The notes below the pieces were generated by a model that saw nothing but the letters and a program-made list of their open reading frames with translations, did not search any database and was not told the origin of the DNA. Positions 32,139 through 41,741 of a stretch of 64,000 nt of DNA are shown one piece after another. Location: positions 1,240,001 through 1,304,000 of the forward strand of contig JAJTUP010000006.1 of assembly GCA_021399435.1 (NCBI GenBank), in the 5' to 3' direction. The stretch's first letter is position 1. Every line of letters begins with the position of its first letter. The translations under genes and the position numbers were made by a program. This DNA comes from Diaporthe sp. PMI_573. Taxonomy: Eukaryota > Ascomycota > Sordariomycetes > Diaporthales > Diaporthaceae.

Positions 32139-35100
32139 TCACTTTTTTCCCTTGCCTTTTGTAGCTCCCTTGCCTTTTCCACGACCCTTTGCAGGCTTGT
32201 CGTCAACATCGTCGTCGTCGTCATCGGCGGCCTTCTTCTTGGTAGCTCGCTTGGGCTTGGCCTTGGGTTGCTTGATGTACTTGTCTTTCTTGAGATCGAT
32301 CTCGTCATCATCTTCCTCCGCCGGCTCGACAACCTCTGCTCCGTCATCTTCTGCCTCAATAGCATCTTCGATGTCAGGCACATCCCTTGCAGCCTTCTTC
32401 GGTGCTGTCACATTGCTGGCTTTCATGAACGGCACAGCGTGGGACATGGAGTTATATCTGTTCATGTTAGCTTCAAGCATTTCAACGTTTATTGGAGAAA
32501 GACTCACGTTCTCGTGAAGGCAGCCTTGGTCTGAGTCTCGATCTTCACCAAGCTCTCATCTTGAGGACCGACGCCAAGTTCAAGCATGGCATCGAAGTCC
32601 TCTCTCGTGAGATAGTAGCTGTCCATCAGGTCGATGACCTCCGCTACACAATCCTTGCCCTCCATGGCAAGGCGCTTGACAATCTGATGCCACAGCACAG
32701 GCAGATACTGCTGGCGGATCTCGCTTACATCTCCGGAAGATCTGAGCCGCATGTGCGACTGGATCTCACGGACGTAGCGGCCGAGTTTGCCTAATTTGCT
32801 GTTGTTGCCGAGCCACTTTGTGAACTCGGTACCAATCATTTGGCCAGCAACAAAGCTCGCCGGACGGACTGTACTGAAAACCGCATGTGTCGGCATGAGG
32901 CTCCAATGCTGCTGCGGACCGTGTATCATGCGATCAACAAGATCACCATCGCTGATGCTCTCGGCTGCTTGATCCGCCATTTCAAGGTATTTCATGTTCG
33001 CCTCCCTGCTGTTATAACCCTTGCCGCTCAGACCAGCTGGCTTCGCCTTGAGATAGTTCTCCTGAATCATGAGATAGCTGAACTCATGGTCGTTGAAGTA
33101 CAGCTCAATCTTGTCGTTCAGCGTGGTTTTGCTTGCTGGGTTGAACATGTTGCCGCCCAACAATTTCTGGCAAATATCCCAGGGCTTCAGAACCACATGC
33201 TTCTCCCACGCCTTGGACATCGATTTAGTCTGGTCAAAGTCCATCGATGTTTGATCGAGCTTGATCGTTGAGAGCATGTTGATAATCTGCCTGATGTCCT
33301 TGTTGCTTCCCTCAATGAGGGCATCGACGACCTGAAGTGGCAGCTTGAGACCTTCTCGGTGGCAGATTGTCATGATACGAGACCGAACCTGCTCCACTGT
33401 CGGCCGTCGAAATGGAATGTCGAAAGCTGCGCCATCAAATGGTTTCATCTTTGGCAGTTTGCGTTCGTTGCATATCAAGATGAGAGGTATCTCTGTTTTC
33501 TTGCAGAATTTCGCCAACGCTCCGACTCCGCCTCGGTCACCAGCTGACATGCCGTCAACTTCGTCCATGATCAAAACGATGTTCTTCTTGGCATCCTCAA
33601 CCTTCTTTCCATCACCAGCGTAAAAGCCCAGTAGAGAAGTATTGTTCATCACTTCGCTGACTCCGCTCTCGACCATTTTCTTGCTTCGGGTGTCGCTGGC
33701 ATTGCTCTCGATCACATCAACCCCCGCCAGCTTTGCTGCGAGATGCGCTGAAGTTGTCTTGCCTATGCCAGGAGGACCACTCAGAATGACTGCCCGATAA
33801 CCGCCCGTGCCATCGGCTCCAAATTTCTTGAAGTCGTACTTGCGGTTCTTAGGCCAGGCTTTCAGCCAATTCTGGATCTTTTCGACTTGGGTCTTGTTTC
33901 CACAGATGTGGTTCAGCTGAGTAGGCGCATATTTGCTCGTCCACAGCTGTGAGTTGGCAGCGATGGCTTGCGCTGGAGCAGCCGCGCCACGTGCCGCAGC
34001 GGCCTTGCGAGCTTTCTCTGCCTCGATCTGACGAGCCTTTTCTTCCCTCTCCAGCTCCGCAGCGGCCTCCTTGACCTTCTTCTCATCGGCCTCTTTTTTC
34101 TCTCTGGCCTTTGCAGCGTTCTTGGCTGATCCGCCATTCGCCGGTGCTTTCCGTATCAGGTCGAACAGTCCGTTCTCGTCGATTGTCTTGATTCCGTGCT
34201 CTTGGATTTTCCTTAGCTTCGAAGGTCCTGCATCATCCCCTAAGACCACGAAGGTGGTCTTGCTGCTCGGCGCACCAGTTACTTTTCCTCCGTAACGTTT
34301 CACTAGCTCTTGTCCCTCCTCTCGGCCGATGGTCTTGAGCTGGCCCGTGAAAACGAACGTCATCCCTGTGAGACAATTCTCCTCGCCCTCTGGGATGTCA
34401 GCCGTCCCCTCCATCGGCGCAGGCCCCGAGTTGCCACCGCCGGCGGCTGCCTTTTTCCAGTCGAATTTCGCGTCGGAGTCCTTGGGAGGCGGTGTCGGTG
34501 GCCTGACCGTAGGAACGGAATCGATGAATGCTTTATAACTGGCATCCTCCTGCTCTGGCTCTTTCTTCTTCTTTGGGGCTCGAGGTTTCGACGCAGCAGC
34601 TTTCTTCCGTGGAGCCTCTTCGAGGTCTTCATCATCGGATTCTGGTGATTTGCGCTTCCTTCCATTTTTGACAGCCTTTTTTGGTGCCGGCGCGAAGTCC
34701 TCATCGTCATCCTCGGATTTCTCGACCTTGGCAGGCTTGCCTCGGGAAGCAACCCGCTTAGGCTTTGGCAAGACTTCCTCCTCGCTCTCTTCTTCCATGT
34801 ACTCGTCGTTCTTCCTCTTGCTTCCGCTTTGCGCATCGGCAGCGAATATGTCATCCGCATCCTCGTCCTCATCTTCCATGTACGCATCCTCGTCTTCGTT
34901 CAAATTGACCTTCTTATGAGACGTGACGGTCTTAGGCTTAGCAGCAGGTTTGCCCTTGCTGGTTGCTGCTGCTGTGGCAGCGGCCTTCCGGGGACTCTGG
35001 CGGACGGGCACACTAGGTTTCTTCGGAGTGGACTTGGGATCCTTGTTGAAATAGTCCTCGGCAGACATGTCCTTTCCCTTCGCTGGCTCTGGTTCCGTAG

Positions 35101-35293
35101 CTTTCTTCTTCCTCGGAGTAGATCGTGTCGCCGGCTTGCTCGTTCGGGCGACGGGTTCATCGTCCTCTTCGCTGTCTTCGACAACCTTGCGCGGTCTGCC
35201 ACGGCCCTTCTTGACAGGCTCCTCCTTCTTGGGCGCAGGTTTGGCCGGGGCAGCACCCCCCTTAGGGGCGAAGAAGCTTCGTATGTCAGCCAT
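32139..35293 (-). CDS. rfc1: Replication factor C large subunit (RFC1)
   Basis: Two exons, 35293-32508 and 32457-32139, give 1034 residues. The 50-nt intron near the 3' end (GTGAGT...AACAG) joins AAFTRT to YNSMSHAVPFMK. The start MADIRSFFAPK resembles a PCNA-binding motif. A basic/acidic linker is followed by a BRCT domain at about 303-380 (GMTFVFTGQLKTIGREE, KTIDENGLFDLI), AAA+ Walker A GPPGIGKTT at about 505-513, Walker B VLIMDEVDGM at about 572, then the RFC1-specific collar (KPWDICQKLLGG, FSYLMIQENYLKA). The C terminus is an acidic patch and Lys-rich tail. RFC1 with four small subunits loads PCNA at primer ends. It is divergent from mrpl16, with ACGCGT at 35461-35466. Confidence 0.97.
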
Positions 35294-35657
35294 TGTGACG
35301 GTATGGGTGTCTGAGAGCTGGGGTCGATGGTCGGATGGATTGTAAGAACACCCAGTGAGGCAGACACCACCGGCACAATTGGGTTGGCAGAGAACTCTGG
35401 GAGTCGAGTTCCCGTTTGTGAAAGACGGCGAGCGGCAGAGGTCAAAGGAGGAAGCTCGAGACGCGTGCGTGACGCGATGATTGCTCGAATCACTTAAAAA
35501 GAGTGGGTCGGCCAAGGCAGACATGGCCCGAGCTCCACTTCCTCCGTGCCTGCCTAGCATTTTCCCGATTTTGACATCAAGAAAGCAGGCACGGCACAAG
35601 CACCCACTGCCCCAATCCCGTGGCACCTCAGGTTGCGAAACCTGGGCATCGACAAAG
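35294..35657. promoter_or_regulatory. Bidirectional upstream region of rfc1 and mrpl16
   Basis: 364 bp between divergent starts. It contains one perfect ACGCGT (35461-35466) followed by GTGACGCGATG, resembling the MluI cell-cycle box recognised by Mbp1/Swi6-type factors. Confidence 0.5.
35461..35466. promoter_or_regulatory. ACGCGT (MCB-like) box upstream of rfc1
   Basis: A perfect palindromic MluI box 168 bp upstream of the rfc1 ATG. MBF-type factors use this site to drive S-phase genes in yeasts. Functional use here is inferred from the match and position. Confidence 0.4.
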
Positions 35658-36450
35658 ATGAATCGGCAAGGCCCATCAACACTTATCAATGCCCTGAAAG
35701 GGCTGAGGGTGTCCAGCGCGACCCCTCTGCAGCCATTCCACGCCGCAAAGGTACCCTGCCTCGCCGCCGCTGCCAGGACATTTACATCTACAGCCCCTCA
35801 ATTGGGATCATGGCTGGAGCCATTCATCGACCGGACGAAGAAGAAGATGAAGGGAAGACCGAGAGTGGCCACAGGAGGCTCTGTCAAAGGCACAACGATT
35901 ATGATTGGAGACTACGGGCTGCGCATGATCGACCACCACAGGAGGATAAGCGCAGCACAACTGAAGCTCGCCGAGGCGACCATCAAGCAAAGGCTTCGTG
36001 GGCAAAGATACCGGCTTTACACAAGAGTGAATTGCAACATAGGCGTCTACATCAGTGGCAATGAGGTCAGTTTGGTCCCGTCTTCCTCAGCGGGTGTTGA
36101 GGACAAGACGACTAACACATGAATAGGTTCGTATGGGTAAAGGAAAAGGTTCCTTCGACCATTGGGCGGCGAGAGTTGCGGTCAACCGTGTCATATTCGA
36201 GATCAGGGGAGCACTGCACGAGCAGGTTGCCCGGGACGCCTTCCGACTAGCTGGTAACAAGCTGCCGGGCCAATACGAGTTCATCAAGAAGGGAGAACCA
36301 GCTGTTGTGGGTATAACAAAACTGGATGGGGTCACTCTTGAGGACCTAAAACGACCACGGAAACAGTTTTCAACTGTGGAAGCACCAAATGTGACGCCAG
36401 CAGTGGCAACGACTCCGTCCGACGTCCCCCCGACGTCCCCAGCGCCATGA
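35658..36450 (+). CDS. mrpl16: Mitochondrial large-subunit ribosomal protein uL16m
   Basis: Two exons, 35658-36065 and 36127-36450, give 243 residues. The 61-nt intron in phase 0 splits SGNE from VRMGKGKGSFDHWAARV. After an Ala/Ser-rich presequence (to about residue 45) come KKKMKGRPRVATGGSVKGTT, YGLRMIDHHRRISAAQLKLAE, KQRLRGQRYRLYTRV and MGKGKGSFDHWAARV, the hallmarks of L16/uL16. GQYEFIKKGEPAVVGITKL and a Thr/Pro-rich tail end the protein. uL16 sits near the peptidyl-transferase centre of the mitoribosome. Confidence 0.96.
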
Positions 36451-37381
36451 CGGGTGAGGATCCTTTAGAATGTAACATCATTAGTTCTAGCTGTACAATG
36501 GATATACCCTGGGCTGTCGTCGCTGGAGCAGATTATGCAGACACAGGCTGCGTTTGCGAGTTGTTGTCTATCCAGCCTCTCAATGTGGAAACAGGAGGAA
36601 GCATACCTTTGTCCAACCATTGCATCACAGAAGGCTGGCGCTTCTCGCATGGAGTGTAGAATGGAAGCCCATGTCATAGATTCACAAGCTCGCTGTGTAT
36701 CCCGAATGGAAGCTTGATTCCAGATACTCCCCGACCAGTTGGTGGTCCGTAGACGACCTGCTCGGTCCCAAACTAAGCTGCAGTTCGCCGCTCCTACTTA
36801 CATCTGTAGGCAAAGGGCTCTGGATAGAACGAATTGAAGGCGGGTGGGTCACAAGTCGACGCAGGAGCATCGGTCGTATTGGAGGCATCACTCAAGTGCC
36901 CAAGTTCAACTCACACCCATGCCTCTGGACGCTTGCTTCTGCGCTGTCAAAAATGTCTATCTTTGACTTCCGCAGATGGTCCATGATACGACTCAAATAC
37001 GATCCGGAAAGGGCTAAACACTGCAAAGAATGGAAGGAGGGGCATAGTCAGTTTACGATGCCCAAGATGCATCCTGAACTTGAACCTTGAATATGAAGAA
37101 AGCGGCAGAGGCTGGTTAGCTGCTATAAAAGGGCACACATGTCTGAATAGATGATAGGGTTTCGTACTAGGGAATTTCGCTGAAAAGGTATGAAAGCAGC
37201 ACAGGCTCAGCGATATTTTGAGACCTTGTTTCCTATCTCATCAAACCTTTTGACATTCTGTTTGTTATCTCACCAAAAAGTCCTGCTTGGGTTCACCACT
37301 GTGCCCAACCTCTTCCATCTACACCGTGGCTCCCTCGGTGCCTCAGACCTTCTTCCGCGATGCCCTCTATTTATACGACCC

Positions 37382-37681
37382 TCAGCTTGCCAGGTTGTCA
37401 GGATCGTTGACCTGGAGAAGAGATTGAAGGTTGTCTAAGGGCCAAGACCCAATTGCAATTGTGATATGATAATGGTATCTCACAATTGTCACTAGCACCG
37501 GTGCTTCGATAACATGATTATTGTGCCGCATCTCAACTTTGTAATTACCAGCCTCGAACCTGGCCTTCAATGCCTCGATCAGAGCGGTATTCGTGTTTTC
37601 GACCACTCCGGTAAACTGATAGACATTGATCCTAGTTTCGACCCAACCTGGCTTGGATGCCTGGTTGTTAGTCGACGACAC
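37382..37681 (-). other. Possible small ORF or exon, no ATG start
   Basis: About 100 codons are open on the minus strand (…ETRINVYQFTGVVENTN…, ALIEALKARFEAGNYKVE…). The frame is preceded by a stop and has no ATG near its start, so it would need an unseen upstream exon. The translation looks protein-like, but I do not recognise it. It may be a spliced small gene, a decayed exon or chance. Confidence 0.3.
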
Positions 37682-38394
37682 ATTTCTTGGTGGCTACGTT
37701 TGCGTCTTCTTGATTTCTGGAGTGAAGTAGTTGATCTTCCAATTTTTCCCTCAGCCAAGTCTTTGGTATGATTTCTAGCTTCTGATGCGCTAGGCACGTT
37801 GGTGTTTTATGTAGTTGAGTTTTGGGATGTTGTGCGGTTTCTTGCTTGAAAGTGAGAATTTTGTAGAGCAGAAGGTTGGATCGACGCTGTTTAAATATTC
37901 GGGGTCTGGCAGGGTCCCTTGCTGCCCTTGAATGAGTCCCATGTTTCCAGATGAAGTGATATGCGAGCATTCATGACTTTACCCACATAGTGCTGTCGAG
38001 AGTTCCGGAAACTCAGAAGGAACCTTGGATGAGTAATATGTTTCATTCTGTCATAGACAGTCTGAATGATATATATCGCTCCACAATTGAGGAAACTGGA
38101 GGCCAGGCTGTTATGAGACTAGACTGGCCTGGTGAGCGTACTCGACGATGATTTGCGTCCATTCGACATGTAGCCGAATACGGCAACTCACAGCTGCGCT
38201 TTTCCCATTATCTTCGTAGTGCTGTCAGTGTTGCGGATTGTAAGTGCCGTTCCCCATTATATCCTGCTGTATGATGATCAGTTTTGGGGGGCCAGAGCAC
38301 TCACTGTCTGAGAAGTCCAGATTAGAACTGTATCTCAGCAGAGCTACTCAATCTAGACTACCTACCAAGGTAGGTACCTATCAGTAAGCATGAG

Positions 38395-38525
38395 TTCATC
38401 CCACAGGAGGCTATCCCACAGGAGGTTATCCTATAGGAGGTTCTCCATTCGGAGGTTATTCTATAGATGGTTATTTTATAGGAGTGGGAGGTTATTTCTA
38501 CAGAGGAGACTACCATGTTATGATT
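38395..38525 (-). repeat. 15-bp degenerate tandem repeat, locus 4
   Basis: Units such as GGAGGCTATCCCACA, GGAGGTTATCCTATA and GGAGGTTATTCTATA follow each other with about 15-bp spacing. Orientation is opposite to locus 1 and the same as locus 2. This is one of the least decayed copies of the family. Confidence 0.72.
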
Positions 38526-39083
38526 GTAATCAGTGGCCTACTCTTTATATCCCTTGATTAAATGAGCAAAGTCAGTGTGATTGAACCAGACGTGGGCTGT
38601 GTTTTGACACATTGGGTATATGATATTCGTAACACTGTCCATTGACGTTCAGATAGCACCCGCATTATGAACAGGTGCTTATTTTGAAGCTTCGACACAA
38701 CGACAAAGGATACCACAGGTTTTGGGAAGTTGAATATCCCAGGCAGACACAGAACCGGTGTAGAGTAGACCAAAGTGGCCTCCTGCCACCAGGCCGCAGA
38801 TTGGCCTCCCTCAAGCTCAGCCTCACACATGTCGAGTTGCCGCATTTTGGGGTCAATTCTCTTACTCAAGTGATACGTTACCTCAAACCTCCCTAATTTC
38901 CCAGTCATTCAGCTATGAAAAGGGGGTCTATTTGAACTCGGCCCCCAAAGCCGCGACGCTTGTGCCTGATTAAATGCCTCCATCCGCCCTCGAAATGTGA
39001 CTGCCACCTGGGCAACCGAGCACCCTTTCCAAGTGGCTCCAGGAATTCTCTCTCCAGACCAAGCCAGGCAATTACCTGTCAAT

Positions 39084-40065
39084 ATGCTCTTCATACTGAC
39101 GTCTCTACTTGCGGTAGCACAACTGGTTGCTGGGATATGCTACTGGCCTGATGGGTCTGTCGATACACGTGGATATGAATGCAACACTACAGCTGTAGCC
39201 CAGGGCGGGCACACTTCATGTTGCCTACACGACGATGCCTGCTATAAATATGGCAGTTGCTTCCAAGACTGGTCAGGGATTATGTATAGGCAAAGCTGTA
39301 CGGATCAGACTTGGAAGGATCCGAGTTGCCCGCTGTACTGTCTCCAGAAAGGTGTGGTGCTATTCCCGATACTACCCCAGGCCCATATGCAATTTCTGAC
39401 TCCCATCGTCCTCGTTCGCAGATCAACTGGATGTCTCTGTTTGGATACAGTCGTGCGACTTACATCAAAGGAAGGCGTGCTGCGTCAGGGACAAGGACAC
39501 CGCAAGTTCAAGTTGCTGCAATAGTAGCGCAAATTTGTTCGCTTTCAAGCCGGGTTATATCCAAGCCGTCATCAACGGTGACGGTACGAATCGGTTGAGC
39601 CCCTATGTCGGAACAGATGGGAACACTCTCGGGGCACCGACCTCGACAGCATCGACGGACTCTGAAGCCAGCTCCTCTAATAATACGTCTGCCCTCGCCC
39701 CCACCGCTGCCACTACCGGTGCAACCGCCACTGCCACCGCCGGCGACACAGGTGGGCTACCGACTCACGTCGGAGATGCCGTCATAGCAATAGGGGTTGT
39801 CCTAGGTTGTATAACCCTGGTAACAATTGCATTATTGGTATTTGTGTGGCGGAAGTTGGCCCAGGAGAGGCGACTGCGACGCGAGGGACAGAAGTTACTG
39901 AGACGGCGAGAGAAGGAAACCTGGCCCCAACTCACACACCAGACAGCATTTCAAATTGGCGAAAGCGGCGTGGCAGGAGGCAGGGGTGAAATGTATGCAG
40001 GGGAACCTGGTGCACTGATACGGGAACTACCTATGTCTCCGCGTGTTGGCGAGCTGGGCGCATAG
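39084..40065 (+). CDS. Cys-rich single-pass membrane protein, function unknown
   Basis: Two exons, 39084-39351 and 39422-40065, give 303 residues; the 70-nt intron (GTGTGG...TCGCAG) is inferred because it restores a Cys-rich frame. There is a signal peptide (MLFILTSLLAVAQLVAG), then a Cys-rich ectodomain: CYWPDGS, TSCCLHDDACYKYGSC, YRQSCTDQTWKDPSCPLYC and, in exon 2, WIQSCDL, ACCVRDK and SCCNSS. A Ser/Thr/Ala-rich stalk, one membrane span (about residues 208-232) and an Arg-rich cytosolic tail follow. This layout recurs among filamentous ascomycetes, where the proteins are mostly annotated as hypothetical; it resembles wall-stress sensors only in topology. Confidence 0.75.
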
Positions 40066-40550
40066 TATGTACATACCTAGTCTGCCATATCTTCTCCAGT
40101 TGGCAGGCTACTTGACGCCGCGTGTACCGCACTCTACAAGATAGCCTTCTCGTTAGACTTTCAGAATGGCAAGTATATTTGTAATTAGCTTGATGAATTC
40201 TCCTAGTTTAATTGTTTTGGCGTAGATATTATAGAAGTCCTATTGGTGAGTGAGCTTGGGAATTCGGTGTTGGAAATGTTACCTTTGTCCCCCCCCCACT
40301 TACACGCAGACACAAGGGTTGGGGGGGGGGGGTGAAACCCTGGTCAGCTACGTAAGTCCAATTAAGCTGCTTGCTCGTCTGCCTGTGTCAGACGCGTCGC
40401 GCAAACCGCGACTTGACTCTTGGAAAGTCCGTCGTCCCCCCACCCGTATTTTGGCAGCACCCTTCAACCACTGCCACAGTCTAAACCGTCGAGCAGAGCG
40501 ATTAAGTGACACCTGAGGTATCCAAGAGAGGTAGACATAAAAAAATCAAC
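40066..40550. promoter_or_regulatory. Upstream region of rfc5
   Basis: This contains a run of 9 C (40289-40297) and, 23 nt later, a run of 12 G (40321-40332) that could pair or form a G-quadruplex. It also has ACGCGT at 40392-40397, 154 bp upstream of the rfc5 start. No gene is seen. Confidence 0.5.
40392..40397. promoter_or_regulatory. ACGCGT (MCB-like) box upstream of rfc5
   Basis: A perfect MluI box embedded in GACGCGTCGCGC about 154 bp upstream of the rfc5 ATG. Its position parallels the box upstream of rfc1. Function is inferred. Confidence 0.4.
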
Positions 40551-41741
40551 ATGGCGTTGATTGTCGACAAGCATCGACCACGGTCTCTGGACCAACTCTC
40601 ATACCACACAGAGCTCTCTGAGCGGCTCAGATCACTTGTATGTAGCGCAGATGAAGGCTGGCCTTGAAATTCCCACTGACACAAGATTCACACCAGGCTC
40701 AAAGTGGCGACTTTCCTCACCTCCTCGTCTACGGACCATCCGGCGCCGGCAAGAAGACCCGCATCGTCGCGACGCTCAAGGAGCTCTTCGGCCCGGGCGT
40801 GGAGAAGATCAAGATCGACGCGCGTGTGTTCCAGACGACCTCCAACCGCAAGCTCGAGTTCAACATCGTCGCCTCCGTCTACCACCTCGAGATCACGCCC
40901 AGCGACGTGGGCAACTACGACCGCGTGGTAGTGCAGGACCTGCTGAAGGAGGTCGCGCAGACGCAGCAGGTCGACCAGGCCGCCAAGCAGCGCTTCAAGG
41001 TCGTAGTCATCAACGAGGCGGACCACCTGACGCGCGACGCGCAGGCGGCCCTAAGGCGGACGATGGAGAAGTACAGCCCCAACCTGCGCCTGATCCTGCT
41101 GGCGAACTCGACGGCCAATATCATTGCGCCGATTCGCTCGCGGACGCTGCTGGTGCGGGTTGCAGCTCCCACGCATGAGGAGATCTGTGCGGTCCTGGCA
41201 TCGTCGGCAAAGAAGGAGGGATGGCCTGCGGTCAAGGGTCTGCACCAGCGCATAGCGGAGGAGAGCGGCCGGAATCTGCGGCGGGCTTTGCTCATGTACG
41301 AGGCTGTTCACGCGCAAAAGTATGTTGGTCTAGCAATTGGAAAACGGTGTCGAAATCTGGGAACAGACCTGCTAACGCCGCCTCTCTTGCAGTGAGAAAG
41401 TCACCGATTCGACTCAACTGCCACCCCCAGACTGGGAGGCTCTCATCCAGCAGATTGCCAGAGAAATCATGGAGCAGCACACGCCTGCGCAGGTGTTGGT
41501 GGTTCGGGCGAAGCTCTACGATCTCCTCTCGCACTGCATCCCGGCTACGACCATCCTCAAGACTCTCACATTCAAACTTCTGCCCATGATCGATGACGCC
41601 CTGAAAGCCGACGTCATAAAATGGTCGGCCTTTTACGAGCACCGGATCAAGACAGGCACCAAGGTCATTTTCCATCTGGAGGCCTTCGTGGTGAAGTTCA
41701 TGCGGATATTAGAGATGTATCTGATGAGCATGGACTTCTGA
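40551..41741 (+). CDS. rfc5: Replication factor C small subunit (yeast Rfc5 / human RFC3 type)
   Basis: Three exons, 40551-40637, 40697-41319 and 41393-41741, give 352 residues. The first exon, MALIVDKHRPRSLDQLSYH, and the Walker A variant GPSGAGKKT (residues 42-50) are specific to the Rfc5/human RFC3 subunit. FKVVVINEADHLTRDAQAALRRTMEKYSP carries the Walker B region. The arginine-finger segment reads IIAPIRSRTLLVRV, with Thr where the SRC motif has Cys. The C terminus (QIAREIMEQHTPAQVLVVRAKLYDLL, FHLEAFVVKFMRI) is the collar domain. The protein is a nuclear clamp-loader subunit, partner of RFC1 encoded about 5 kb upstream. Confidence 0.96.

Larger units (their letters stand above)
36451..39083. 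other. 2.6-kb AT-richer spacer
   Basis: No well-supported gene. It holds a possible small ORF on the minus strand (37681-37382) that lacks an ATG, a TATTTAA-type element near 37890, a GGTAGGTACCT palindrome near 38370 and repeat locus 4 (38395-38525). Composition is more AT-rich than in the flanking genes. Confidence 0.5.
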
